This document shows, one piece after another, positions 8,956-17,222 of a stretch of DNA of 64,000 nucleotides. A model generated the notes under the pieces. That model searched no databases, was not told where the DNA came from, and worked only from the letters and a program-made list of their open reading frames with translations. The stretch lies in assembly GCF_963378095.1 (NCBI RefSeq), contig NZ_OY726397.1, positions 3,286,001 to 3,350,000 of the forward strand. Direction: 5' to 3'. The first letter of the stretch is position 1; each line of letters starts with the position of its first letter. The position numbers were made by a program, and so were the translations under genes. Source of the DNA: Mycolicibacterium sp. MU0053. GTDB lineage: Bacteria > Actinomycetota > Actinomycetes > Mycobacteriales > Mycobacteriaceae.

Positions 8956-8985
8956 CAACGTCTACGACGTCGCGTTTGGTTCCCG
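8956..8985 (-). promoter_or_regulatory. SigE-like promoter of clgR
   Basis: On the minus strand GGGAACC (8979-8985) is followed after 18 bases by GTTG (8956-8959). These resemble the -35 and -10 elements of mycobacterial SigE promoters, though the spacing is one to three bases longer than usually given. It lies across the pgsA3 stop codon, about 80 bases before the clgR ATG. clgR is known to be SigE-dependent in M. tuberculosis. Confidence 0.5.
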
Positions 8986-9630
8986 GGGAGCCCGGCGAAA
9001 ATCCCGGATCGCCGAGACCAGATAGTCGATGCCGGTCCACACCGTGAGCAAGATCGCCAGCCCCATCACGACCGAGGCCGTGGTGTGCCAAACCGTGGGC
9101 CAGGCGTCCAGCGGTAGCACGAACAGTCCGATACCGACGGCCTGCACCAAGGCCTTGAGCTTGCCGCCGCGGCTGGCCGGGATCACGCCGCGGCGCAGCA
9201 CCGCGAATCGCAGCACCGTGATGCCGATCTCGCGCACCAGGATGACCACCGTCACCCACCAGGGCAGGTCGCCCAGCATCGACAGCCCGATCAGCGCCGA
9301 ACCGATCAGCAGCTTGTCGGCGATCGGATCGGCGAGCATGCCGAACTCGGTCACCATGTTGTATTTGCGGGCCAGCTGACCGTCGAGCCGGTCGGTAATC
9401 ACGGCGACCGTGAAGATCGCGAAAGCCGCGATGCGGTTCGCGAATTCGTGACCGTCGCCGGCGAAGAGCACCAGCAGGAAGACCGGAACCAGCACGAGCC
9501 GCAGTGCGGTCAACAAGTTAGCGGCATTGACCACGGAAGGGCGCCGGGCCGCCGGTTCAATTTCAGGGTGCCCCGACACCGCAATAGAATATCGGTGGCG
9601 TCTAAGAGCCCGGCACCCGATACTGTCCAC
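8962..9630 (-). CDS. pgsA3: CDP-alcohol phosphatidyltransferase (PgsA3-type)
   Basis: This 222-residue integral membrane enzyme transfers a phosphatidyl group from CDP-diacylglycerol, by family to glycerol 3-phosphate. The catalytic D-x2-D-G-x2-A-R-x8-G-x3-D-x3-D motif is complete (DRLDGQLAR then GMLADPIAD, about residues 81-106), with about five membrane spans. The GTG at 9630 keeps an N-terminus similar to M. tuberculosis PgsA3 (RYSIAVSGHPE) but lies only two bases from the divergent argA start. The GTG at 9579 is the alternative. The gene precedes clgR on the same strand. Confidence 0.88.
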   Translation of the reverse strand: MDSIGCRALRRHRYSIAVSGHPEIEPAARRPSVVNAANLLTALRLVLVPVFLLVLFAGDGHEFANRIAAFAIFTVAVITDRLDGQLARKYNMVTEFGMLADPIADKLLIGSALIGLSMLGDLPWWVTVVILVREIGITVLRFAVLRRGVIPASRGGKLKALVQAVGIGLFVLPLDAWPTVWHTTASVVMGLAILLTVWTGIDYLVSAIRDFRRAPREPNATS

Positions 9631-9632
9631 CC

Positions 9633-10145
9633 GTGAACGAGCCGCAATCCACCGCCCCGACAGTGCGTCGCGCCCGCACCTCCGACGTGCCGGCGATGAA
9701 GCGTCTCGTGGACACCTACGCGGGCAAGATCCTGCTGGAAAAGAACCTGGTCACGCTGTACGAAGCGATCCAGGAATTCTGGGTCGCCGAGCTCGACGGC
9801 GAGATCGTCGGCTGCGGCGCGCTGCACGTGATGTGGTCGGACCTGGGTGAGGTCCGCACGGTGGCCGTCGATCCCAAGGTCAAGGGCCGCGGGGTGGGCC
9901 ACGCGATCGTGGCGAAGCTGCTCGAGGTCGCCCGCGAGCTGCAGCTCGAGCGGCTGTTCGTGCTCACCTTCGAGACCCGGTTCTTCAGCGCGCACGGCTT
10001 CCGCGAGATCGACGGCACCCCGGTGACCGCCGAGGTGTACGAGGAGATGTGCCGGTCCTACGACATCGGCGTCGCCGAGTTCCTGGACCTGAGCTACGTC
10101 AAGCCCAACATCCTGGGCAACACCCGGATGCTGCTGATCCTGTAG
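9633..10145 (+). CDS. argA: N-acetylglutamate synthase (GNAT-type ArgA)
   Basis: This 170-residue single-domain GNAT acetyltransferase matches Rv2747, which makes N-acetylglutamate from glutamate and acetyl-CoA, the first step of arginine synthesis. The acetyl-CoA binding loop is VDPKVKGRGVGHAIV (about residues 79-93). The C-terminus YDIGVAEFLDLSYVKPNILGNTRMLLIL is conserved in this family. Translation starts at GTG. It stands alone, with pgsA3 diverging and ftsK ending 62 bases downstream on the other strand. Confidence 0.92.
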   Translation: MNEPQSTAPTVRRARTSDVPAMKRLVDTYAGKILLEKNLVTLYEAIQEFWVAELDGEIVGCGALHVMWSDLGEVRTVAVDPKVKGRGVGHAIVAKLLEVARELQLERLFVLTFETRFFSAHGFREIDGTPVTAEVYEEMCRSYDIGVAEFLDLSYVKPNILGNTRMLLIL

Positions 10146-10207
10146 CCGAAACTCACCCTTGGGCCGGAAAGTCCGAATGGATTCCGGCATTTCGCCGATC
10201 TCGGTAC

Positions 10208-12784
10208 CTAAAACTCCGGCTCGTCGTCGGTGTCGGAGTCCTCGGCCGCGCGGCCGCTGTCGCCGCGGATCAGCGCCAGCGTCGAGGCCAGCTCGTCGGG
10301 CTTGACCAGCACCTCGCGTGCCTTGGACCCCTCGGACGGCCCGACGATGTCGCGTGTCTCCATCAGGTCCATCAGCCGGCCCGCCTTGGCGAACCCGACC
10401 CGCAGCTTGCGCTGCAGCATCGAGGTGGAGCCGAACTGCGAGGACACCACCAGCTCGACGGCCTGCAGCAGCACGTCCAGGTCGTCACCGATGTCGGGGT
10501 CGACGTCCTTGCGCTCGCCGCCGGGCTTGGCGGCGGTCACGCCGTCGGTGTAGTCGGGCTCGGCCTGGTCCTTGCAGGCCTCGACGACGGCCTGGATCTC
10601 CTCGTCGGTGATGAACGCGCCCTGCAGCCGGATGGGCTTGTTGGCGCCCATCGGGAGAAACAGGCCGTCGCCCATGCCGATCAGCTTCTCCGCGCCCTGC
10701 TGATCGAGGATGACGCGGCTGTCGGTCAGCGACGACGTCGCAAACGCCAGCCGCGACGGCACGTTCGTCTTGATCAGCCCGGTCACGACGTCCACCGAGG
10801 GGCGCTGGGTGGCCAGCACCAGGTGGATGCCGGCCGCACGGGCCTTCTGGGTGATCCGCACGATGGCGTCCTCGACGTCGCGGGGCGCGGTCATCATCAG
10901 ATCGGCGAGCTCGTCGACGATGGCCAGGATGTACGGGTAGGGCTTGTATTCCCGCTTGCTGCCCAGCGGGGCCGTGATCTCGCCGGAGCGCACCTTCTCG
11001 TTGAACACGTCGATGTGACGCACCCGGGAGGCCTGCATGTCCTGGTAGCGCTGCTCCATCTCCTCGACCAACCAGGCCAACGCCGCCGCGGCCTTCTTCG
11101 GCTCGGTGATGATGGGGGTGATGAGGTGCGGGATGCCCTCATACGGCGTCAGTTCCACCATCTTCGGGTCGATCAGGATCATCCTGACCTCCTCGGGGGT
11201 GGCCCGCGCCAGCAGCGAGACCAGCATCGAGTTGACGAAGCTGGACTTACCGGAACCGGTGGATCCGGCCACCAGCAGGTGCGGCATCTTGGCCAGGTTG
11301 GCCGAGATGAAGTCGCCCTCGATGTCCTTGCCGAGTCCTATCACCAGCGGATGGTGGTCGCGCCGGGTGCTGGGCGCGGTCAGTACATCCGCGAGCCGGA
11401 CCATCTCGCGGTCGGTGTTGGGGACCTCGATACCCACCGCGGACTTGCCCGGGATGGGCGCGAGCATGCGCACGCTCTCGGTGGCCACCGCATAGGCGAT
11501 GTTGCGGTGCAGCGCGGTGATCTTCTCCACCTTGACGCCGGGGCCGAGTTCCACCTCGTAGCGGGTGACGGTGGGTCCGCGGGTGCAGCCGGTGACGGCG
11601 GCGTCGACCTTGAACTGCTGCAGCACCGAGGAAATCGACTCGACCATCGCGTCGTTGGCCGCGCTGCGCCGCTTCGGCGGATCGCCGGCAATCAACAGAT
11701 CCAGCGGCGGCAGCACATACGGGCCCTCCACCACGCGGTCCACCACCGCGACCGCGGCCGGTTCGGGGGCGGTCTTGGCGGCCGGCTTGCGCTTGCGCGG
11801 CTTGGCGGCCACCGCGGGCTCCGGAATGGTCGGCGGGTCGTCGAGGCCCACGGCGGTCTCGTCGTTCAACGGGTAGTTGTCGTACGGCGTTCCGCCCGGC
11901 CACCTCTGTGGCTCATCCTGATACGCCGCGGGGTCGTCGTAATAGCCGTCGGAGAAGTCTTCGGTATCGCGCTGTCCCGCTTCATCTTCGGCGTACTCGT
12001 CGTACTCATCGTCGTAGTAGTCGTCGTACTCGCGGTTGAAGCGGGTGCTGAACATGTGGTGCAGCGTGGCGGGCACCTCGCGGATGGTGGTGCCGGTCAG
12101 CAGCAGTAGCCCGAAGACCACGCCGATGAACAGCAGCGGTGCGGCGATCCAGACCGTCAACCCGTCCGACAACGGTCCGCCGATCGCGAAGCCGAAGAAC
12201 CCCGCCGCACCCTGGCGGGCGCTCGGGTCCTCTGGTGAACCGGACCACAGATGCCACAGTCCCAGGGCCGGCAACGCCACCATCGCCACGCCGAGGATCA
12301 GCCGGGGCCGCGCCTCCGGATCGGGCGCGGTGCGCATCAGCGCGATCGCGACGGTCGCGACGGCGATCGGCAGCAGCATCACCGACGAGCCGACCATGGT
12401 GCGCAGCACCTCGTCGATCCACGCCCCCACCGGCCGCGCCGCGTCGAACCACGAACTGGCAGCGATGACACCGGCGATCCCCAGAAGGGCCAGCGCGATG
12501 CCGTCGCGCCGGTGGCCCGGTTCGATATCACGGGCCCGGCCCACCGACCGCGCGGTACTGCCGGCACCCCGCGCCAGCATCAACCAGGTGGCCCGCGACG
12601 CCCGCCCGACGGCGACACCGGCCGCCGCCACCGGCGACGGGCCGTGTTGGGGCCGACGCGCCGGCGCCTTCTTACGTGGCGGGGCGGGCCGCTTGGACCG
12701 CGCGGCCGACTTCGAACCGGCCCCCGACCGCGCCCCTGACCTGCCCGTTTTCGCGCCGGAACGCGCAGCGGTCTTACTTGCCAT
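10208..12784 (-). CDS. ftsK: DNA translocase FtsK
   Basis: This 858-residue protein couples chromosome segregation to septation. It has a very basic Ala/Arg/Lys-rich N-terminus, four membrane spans within about residues 100-270, and an acidic Asp/Glu/Tyr linker at about 285-340. The RecA-like motor carries Walker A GSTGSGKS near residue 505 and a DPK/VELTPY segment. A C-terminal gamma domain ([38 protein letters not shown]) reads KOPS sites. The ATG at 12784 ([10 protein letters not shown]) fits family starts; the open frame 69 codons upstream does not. It is similar in length to M. tuberculosis FtsK. Confidence 0.97.
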   Translation of the reverse strand: MASKTAARSGAKTGRSGARSGAGSKSAARSKRPAPPRKKAPARRPQHGPSPVAAAGVAVGRASRATWLMLARGAGSTARSVGRARDIEPGHRRDGIALALLGIAGVIAASSWFDAARPVGAWIDEVLRTMVGSSVMLLPIAVATVAIALMRTAPDPEARPRLILGVAMVALPALGLWHLWSGSPEDPSARQGAAGFFGFAIGGPLSDGLTVWIAAPLLFIGVVFGLLLLTGTTIREVPATLHHMFSTRFNREYDDYYDDEYDEYAEDEAGQRDTEDFSDGYYDDPAAYQDEPQRWPGGTPYDNYPLNDETAVGLDDPPTIPEPAVAAKPRKRKPAAKTAPEPAAVAVVDRVVEGPYVLPPLDLLIAGDPPKRRSAANDAMVESISSVLQQFKVDAAVTGCTRGPTVTRYEVELGPGVKVEKITALHRNIAYAVATESVRMLAPIPGKSAVGIEVPNTDREMVRLADVLTAPSTRRDHHPLVIGLGKDIEGDFISANLAKMPHLLVAGSTGSGKSSFVNSMLVSLLARATPEEVRMILIDPKMVELTPYEGIPHLITPIITEPKKAAAALAWLVEEMEQRYQDMQASRVRHIDVFNEKVRSGEITAPLGSKREYKPYPYILAIVDELADLMMTAPRDVEDAIVRITQKARAAGIHLVLATQRPSVDVVTGLIKTNVPSRLAFATSSLTDSRVILDQQGAEKLIGMGDGLFLPMGANKPIRLQGAFITDEEIQAVVEACKDQAEPDYTDGVTAAKPGGERKDVDPDIGDDLDVLLQAVELVVSSQFGSTSMLQRKLRVGFAKAGRLMDLMETRDIVGPSEGSKAREVLVKPDELASTLALIRGDSGRAAEDSDTDDEPEF

Positions 12785-13014
12785 GGGCCCAAGCCTAGTC
12801 GCAACTACCTCATCAGCACCATCCGCCACACTGGTCACGAACGGGTGTCCGCGAGGTCGCTGCGCACCCTGAACCCGGTCTGTGGCCGAATCGTTATCGG
12901 CTCGTGGCCGTCCTGGGCCGCGTCCACCCCCGCACCGGCTGCACCCATCCGCGCCGGAGTGCCGCCGCCCGGTTAGGGTGTGGGACGTCACATCACCTCA
13001 TCGAGGAGACCCGC

Positions 13015-13329
13015 ATGCCCGTTGTTGTCGTCGCCACCATGACCGCCAAGCCCGAGTCGGTGGACGCCGTCCGGACCGCGTGCACCGAGGCGATCGCGGC
13101 GGTCCACGACGAACCCGGTTGCCAGTTGTATGCGCTGCACGAGACCGACCGCACCTTCGTGTTCATCGAACAGTGGGCGGACGCCGAGGCGCTCAAGACG
13201 CACAGCACCGCACCGGCGGTGGCCAAGATGTTCGGCGCGATCGGCGAGCATCTCGACGGCGCACCCGACATCAAGATGCTGACGCCGGTCGTGGCCGGTG
13301 ATCCCGCCAAGGGCCAACTGCGCGCCTGA
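13015..13329 (+). CDS. Antibiotic-biosynthesis-monooxygenase-fold protein
   Basis: This 104-residue ABM-domain protein (ferredoxin-like fold, usually dimeric) is the counterpart of Rv2749. The family pattern is seen in [46 protein letters not shown] and the closing [14 protein letters not shown]. The ATG has GAGGAGA nine bases upstream. Its TGA shares a base with the ATG of the following dehydrogenase, so the two are coupled. Family members act as cofactor-free oxygenases, but the reaction here is not known. The 230-base gap before it holds no other recognisable feature. Confidence 0.85.
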   Translation: MPVVVVATMTAKPESVDAVRTACTEAIAAVHDEPGCQLYALHETDRTFVFIEQWADAEALKTHSTAPAVAKMFGAIGEHLDGAPDIKMLTPVVAGDPAKGQLRA

Positions 13330-14150
13330 TGGGCACCAGTCTCAGCGGTAAGACCGCGTTCATCACCGGCGCCGCCCGCGGGCAGGGCCGGGCGCACGCG
13401 GTCAAGCTGGCCTCCGAGGGCGCCGACATCATCGCCGTCGACCTGTGCGGCCAGATCGAGTCGGTGCCCTATCCGTTGGCCACCCCCGACGACTTGGCCG
13501 CCACGGTCAAACTGGTCGAGGAGACCGGGGCGCGGATCGTGGCGGTCGAGGCCGACGTCCGCGACCGCGACGCCCTCAAAGCAGCACTGCGCACCGGCAC
13601 CGCCGAACTCGGCGACCGCCTGGACATCGTGATCGCCAATGCCGGCATCGCACCGATGGCCGCCGAGGGCGCCTGGCAGGACGTCATCGACGTCAACCTG
13701 ACCGGGGTCTATCACACGGTCGACGTGGTGATGAAGCCGATGATCAAGTTCGGCAACGGCGGGTCCATCGTGCTGACCAGCTCGGTGGCCGGCCTGGTTG
13801 GCCTGGGTTCCCCGGTAGCGGGCTCCGTCGGGTACGCCGCCGCCAAGCACGGCATCGTCGGACTGATGCGTGTATACGCCAATGTCCTTGCGCCCTACCG
13901 GATTCGGGTCAACTCCGTGCACCCGGCCGGGGTGGACACCCCGATGATCGACAACGACTTCACCCGGTCCTGGCTCTCCGGCCTGGCGCAGCAGAGCGAG
14001 GGCGGTCCGGATATGGGCAACGCGCTACCGGTGCAGACGCTCGACGTCGAGGACATCGCCAACGCGGCGTACTACCTCGTCTCCGATGCCGGCCGCTATG
14101 TCACCGGCGTGGCGCTGCCCGTCGACGCCGGGTATGTGAACAAGCGCTGA
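13329..14150 (+). CDS. Mycofactocin-coupled SDR oxidoreductase
   Basis: This 273-residue short-chain dehydrogenase has the TGAARGQGR nucleotide loop (residues 10-18) and the long insertion after the second strand ([21 protein letters not shown]). That insertion marks the group whose tightly held NAD is recycled through mycofactocin. The catalytic residues are present: Ser in TSSVAGL, and Tyr and Lys in YAAAKHG. It is coupled to the ABM gene and followed after 12 bases by a methyltransferase, as in Rv2749-Rv2751. It should oxidise an alcohol whose identity is not visible. A second paralogue lies at 32515-33348. Confidence 0.9.
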   Translation: MGTSLSGKTAFITGAARGQGRAHAVKLASEGADIIAVDLCGQIESVPYPLATPDDLAATVKLVEETGARIVAVEADVRDRDALKAALRTGTAELGDRLDIVIANAGIAPMAAEGAWQDVIDVNLTGVYHTVDVVMKPMIKFGNGGSIVLTSSVAGLVGLGSPVAGSVGYAAAKHGIVGLMRVYANVLAPYRIRVNSVHPAGVDTPMIDNDFTRSWLSGLAQQSEGGPDMGNALPVQTLDVEDIANAAYYLVSDAGRYVTGVALPVDAGYVNKR

Positions 14151-14162
14151 GAGACTGCTCCG

Positions 14163-15035
14163 GTGCCCCGAAACGCTCCAGCACAGACGGCCTTTGGCCC
14201 GATGGCACTCGCGGCGGTCGAGCACCACGAGCCGGTCGATCGGCGCCTCCTCGATGATGATCTGGCGGCCTCCTTCCTGCCCGCCCATCTGCGGGCGATC
14301 GTCGCGGCGACCCGAGCCACCCCGCTGCGTAACGCGCTGATCCGAAGTTCGGAGCGCAAAGCCCCCGGGATGTGGGCCAGCATGATGTGCCGCAAGCGGT
14401 TCATCGACGACCGGTTGTCCGACCCGCTCAACGAGTTCGACGCCGCGGTGATCCTCGGTGCCGGCCTCGACACCCGGGCCTACCGGATCGCCCGGCACAG
14501 CAATCTGCCGGTCTTCGAAGTCGATCAGCAGGTCAACATCGACCGCAAGCGGGTCGCGGTCAACCGCACGCTGGGCGCCATGCCGCCGTCGGTGCGGCTG
14601 GTCGCGGCCGACTTCGAACACGACGACGTCATGGGCGCGCTGTCCGCCCACGGTTACAACGCCGCCCAGCGCACCTTCTTTGTCTGTGAGGGCGTGACGC
14701 AGTACCTGCACCCGCACACGGTTACCGCGCTGTTCGAGCAGCTTCGCGCCGCAGCGACCGGCAGCCGGCTGATCTTCAGCTATGTGCGACAGGATTTCAT
14801 CGACGGCACCAACTACTATGGTGCCCAGGCCTTGCACAAGAAATTCCTGGGATCACAACCGTTGTGGCACACCGGGTTCAAGCCCGAACTCCTGCACGAG
14901 TATCTCGGCGAGCACGGTTGGCGACTCATCGAGCAGGCCGGACCGAGCTACTACCGCGACATCTACATCCGCCCCGCCGGACGTGATCAGGTGGCTTCGA
15001 CAATCGAATGGACGGCCCACGCCGAGTTGCCCTAG
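14163..15035 (+). CDS. Class I SAM-dependent methyltransferase (leucine carboxyl methyltransferase-like)
   Basis: This 290-residue member of the large mycobacterial methyltransferase family corresponds to Rv2751. Motif I for AdoMet binding is AVILGAGLDTRAYR (about residues 95-108), followed by the FEVDQ acid strand and FFVCEGVTQYL. The start is GTG, 12 bases after the dehydrogenase stop, suggesting one operon. Substrates of this family are largely unknown; similarity to LCMT suggests O-methylation. Confidence 0.88.
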   Translation: MPRNAPAQTAFGPMALAAVEHHEPVDRRLLDDDLAASFLPAHLRAIVAATRATPLRNALIRSSERKAPGMWASMMCRKRFIDDRLSDPLNEFDAAVILGAGLDTRAYRIARHSNLPVFEVDQQVNIDRKRVAVNRTLGAMPPSVRLVAADFEHDDVMGALSAHGYNAAQRTFFVCEGVTQYLHPHTVTALFEQLRAAATGSRLIFSYVRQDFIDGTNYYGAQALHKKFLGSQPLWHTGFKPELLHEYLGEHGWRLIEQAGPSYYRDIYIRPAGRDQVASTIEWTAHAELP

Positions 15036-15123
15036 CGACGGGTGAAGCTACTACCACCTGGGTACACCTTCGTTACAGGTTGCAAATTCGGCTACGAGGC
15101 AGGGGTGCAGAAGTGGCGGCGCG

Positions 15124-16194
15124 GTGCAGACGCTGACGGTAGGTTTGGTCGCCGATCCCGGTTTGTCCACCACGATCGTCGACTCGCTGGCCGCGGAGCT
15201 ACCAAGGAAATTCGCCGAGCAGATCAGCGACCGTATCCACTGGAAGGTCGAAACCCACACCCGCGCCCTGCCGCTGGACGAGCAGGGCAACGTCGAGGTG
15301 TGGGAGCACAGCGACCGCTTGATGCGTCAGCAAGGTTGGGATCTGTTCGTCTCCGTGACGGAGCTGACCCGGCGGTGGGGCGAGACGCTGGTGGCTTCCG
15401 ATACCAACAAGACCTACCGCGCCGCGGTGATATCACTTCCCGCCCTGGGGCCGATCCGGTTGCGGCACCACGTCACGAAGTCGATCGTGCGAGTTGTGCA
15501 CGTCCTGTTCGATTCGGAGGGCTCGAACACGTACCGGCCAGGCCGCTCGCGGCCCTCCCCCTTGCACCCGACCCGCGAAGAGGTCGCCGACGACAGCAGC
15601 GGCCGAAATGTGGTGGTGGAGCTCAGTCCGGTACGTGGTCGACTCCGGCTGGTGCTGGGCATGGTCCGGGTCAATCGTCCGTGGCGACTGTTGCCGAGCC
15701 TGTCGAGCGCCATCGCGGCCGCGGTGGCTGCCGCCGCATTCGGCGTGTTCTACTCCAGCATCTGGAACATGGCCGATTCGATGAGTGGGACGCGATTGGC
15801 CATCATCAGCGTGGTGGCGATCATGTCCATGATGCTGTGGCTGATGCTCTACAACGGGCTGTGGGAGCGTCCCCGCGACCTCGATCAACGCAGCAACGCC
15901 GCGCTGTACAACACCGCCACGGTGCTGACGTTGGCAGCGGGGGTGACAAGCATGTACGTCCTGCTTTTCACGGTCGTGCTGCTGGGCTCGCTGATCATCG
16001 TTCCGCCGGACTACCTGGAGTCGGTCCTGGCTCACCCGGCGAGCTGGCGCGATTACACCGAACTCGCATTGTTGGCAAGCTCGTTGGGGACGTTCGCCGG
16101 GGCACTGGGATCCAGTTTCGAAAGCGACCGCGCCGTCCGCAGTGCCATGTACGGGAAACGGGAGCAGGAGCGGCACGCCAGGACGACGCGCTGA
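15124..16194 (+). CDS. Uncharacterised protein with four membrane spans
   Basis: This 356-residue protein is not recognised. The first 185 residues are soluble and mixed alpha/beta (QTLTVGLVADPGLSTTIVDS resembles a nucleotide- or ligand-binding strand-loop but has no P-loop). Four hydrophobic segments follow at about 189-213, 224-246, 264-293 and 311-331, and the C-terminus is basic. The start is a GTG; the preceding 88 bases hold no clear promoter. An overlapping longer frame from 15042 is Arg-rich and was discarded. M. tuberculosis has nothing equivalent between Rv2751 and Rv2752c. Confidence 0.7.
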   Translation: MQTLTVGLVADPGLSTTIVDSLAAELPRKFAEQISDRIHWKVETHTRALPLDEQGNVEVWEHSDRLMRQQGWDLFVSVTELTRRWGETLVASDTNKTYRAAVISLPALGPIRLRHHVTKSIVRVVHVLFDSEGSNTYRPGRSRPSPLHPTREEVADDSSGRNVVVELSPVRGRLRLVLGMVRVNRPWRLLPSLSSAIAAAVAAAAFGVFYSSIWNMADSMSGTRLAIISVVAIMSMMLWLMLYNGLWERPRDLDQRSNAALYNTATVLTLAAGVTSMYVLLFTVVLLGSLIIVPPDYLESVLAHPASWRDYTELALLASSLGTFAGALGSSFESDRAVRSAMYGKREQERHARTTR

Positions 16195-16262
16195 ATTGGC
16201 GGCTTAGGTCGCGACGACTATGGGAATAGCTCCCTGCAGAAGCCACCGAGCCGGGAGGACTC

Positions 16263-16514
16263 ATGACGATCTCGCCCACCGATGTGCGGCGGTTACTCGC
16301 TGCGCCGGACACCGACGCGCTGCTGGTCTTGATAGAGGGGCGCACCGAGGTCATCCCCGCCGCCGCGCTGGACTCCGACGAATTTCGGGGTGCCTTGACC
16401 GTGACGTCCCGGACGGAATTGATCGACCGCGTCGGCTCCGCCGACCCGACCGAACATGAGGTGAGCGAACAGGCGGCGAGCCTGGACGCCGAGATCGCGA
16501 ACCTCGGCGCCTGA
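16263..16514 (+). CDS. Small conserved-looking hypothetical protein
   Basis: This 83-residue acidic protein (MTISPTDVRRLLAAPDTDALLVLIEGRTEVIPAAAL...) is preceded by a good GGGAGGAC ribosome site. It has no membrane span, Cys pair or known domain. Its composition, with Asp/Glu-rich amphipathic segments, suggests a small soluble alpha/beta protein. It follows the membrane protein by 68 bases and converges on a smaller gene on the other strand. The function is unknown. Confidence 0.6.
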   Translation: MTISPTDVRRLLAAPDTDALLVLIEGRTEVIPAAALDSDEFRGALTVTSRTELIDRVGSADPTEHEVSEQAASLDAEIANLGA

Positions 16515-16521
16515 TCACGCG

Positions 16522-16659
16522 TCAATTCGTCTCGCCGGTCTCCGCCGAGTCGTCGGCGCCTTCCGCTTGATCCGGTTGCGGTGCGGCCCGCTGCTGCAGC
16601 ATTTCCGGATCCCCGTCCGGGTCGTCGTGCTCCTCACCGCGTCGGTGTTTGCCGGCCAT
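16522..16659 (-). CDS. Possible small hydrophilic protein, 45 residues
   Basis: The frame starts MAGKHRRGEEHDDPDGDPEM and ends AETGETN, a strongly charged and probably disordered peptide. An AAAGGTGG element about 10 bases upstream of the ATG could be a ribosome site. The stop lies seven bases from the convergent 83-residue gene. No family is recognised. It could be a false frame in GC-rich DNA, but its Asp/Glu/Gln-rich, Arg-poor composition differs from the Arg-rich shadow frames around it. Confidence 0.4.
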   Translation of the reverse strand: MAGKHRRGEEHDDPDGDPEMLQQRAAPQPDQAEGADDSAETGETN

Positions 16660-16764
16660 GCCACCGCCACCTTTCGGGCTCGCGCGTCGGGTTGTCGCGT
16701 CCTCCGGGATTGCCCTCCGCGAAGACGCCTCAAACGCTGCAGGGCCGGCCGGCCGCGGGTAGCC

Positions 16765-16799
16765 CAGATGAGAACGCTCTCATCTGAGTCTCACCTGGG
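16765..16799 (+). promoter_or_regulatory. Inverted and tandem repeats upstream of the two-component operon
   Basis: A perfect 9-bp inverted repeat CAGATGAGA-ACGC-TCTCATCTG (16765-16786) runs into two 11-bp direct repeats, TCTCATCTGAG (16778-16788) and TCTCACCTGGG (16789-16799). The 11-bp spacing is that of tandem sites for OmpR/PhoB-type regulators. The repeats end 29 bases before the Asp-rich protein gene and could be the binding site of the response regulator encoded at 18677. Confidence 0.55.
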
Positions 16800-16828
16800 T
16801 TCCACGGCGCACCAGCACTGTGGGCATC

Positions 16829-17173
16829 ATGCGCGTTCTACTGATGTGTCTGGTGGCGCTGGCCGTGGTGGCCGGCGCCGGTGTCGCGGTGGTCTCGTTG
16901 CAGCCGAGTGCCGCCGAAGAGCCGCTGCGGCCCATCCGGGTGCAAGCCCCGCACCAGCCGGACCCCTCGGGCGCCGACGCCCCGCCCACCGCGGCCACCC
17001 CGGTCCCCCGGCCGCGGCACGCCCATGCCGGTCCCCCGGATGTGCCGCCGCCCCCGCCGGCCATCCAGACGATCAACCCGCCCGCGCCGGCGACCGGCGG
17101 TCCGCCGCACCACGACTGGGCCGACGACGATGATGATGATTGGGACGACGACGATTGGGACGACGACGACTGA
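16829..17173 (+). CDS. Exported proline-rich protein with Asp/Trp tail
   Basis: This 114-residue protein starts MRVLLMCLVALAVVAGAGVAVV, a signal peptide or single membrane anchor. A Pro/His/Ala-rich region follows (about 25-95), and the C-terminus alternates runs of Asp with Trp (about residues 97-114, WADDDDDD then WDDDDWDDDD). It carries no domain. The tail should bind divalent or heavy cations outside the membrane. It sits 49 bases before a histidine kinase gene and behind repeats that look like a regulator site, so it may be a target or accessory sensor of that system. Both roles are inference. Confidence 0.7.
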   Translation: MRVLLMCLVALAVVAGAGVAVVSLQPSAAEEPLRPIRVQAPHQPDPSGADAPPTAATPVPRPRHAHAGPPDVPPPPPAIQTINPPAPATGGPPHHDWADDDDDDWDDDDWDDDD

Positions 17174-17222
17174 GACGACTGATCCGGTGGCCGCGGCACC
17201 CCGGGCGGGCAAGATGGCCACC

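Noticed and set aside
10049..12109. 686-codon plus-strand frame opposite ftsK
   Set aside because: It lies entirely antisense to ftsK and the end of argA, has shadow-frame composition and no ribosome site of note.
15042..16229. Longer overlapping frame on the same strand as the membrane protein
   Set aside because: It has an Arg-rich composition without membrane spans; the GTG frame at 15124 has regular hydrophobic segments and normal composition.
16515..16733. 72-codon minus-strand frame over the 45-residue candidate gene
   Set aside because: It is Arg/Thr-rich with no ribosome site; the other minus-strand phase has the better composition and start signal.
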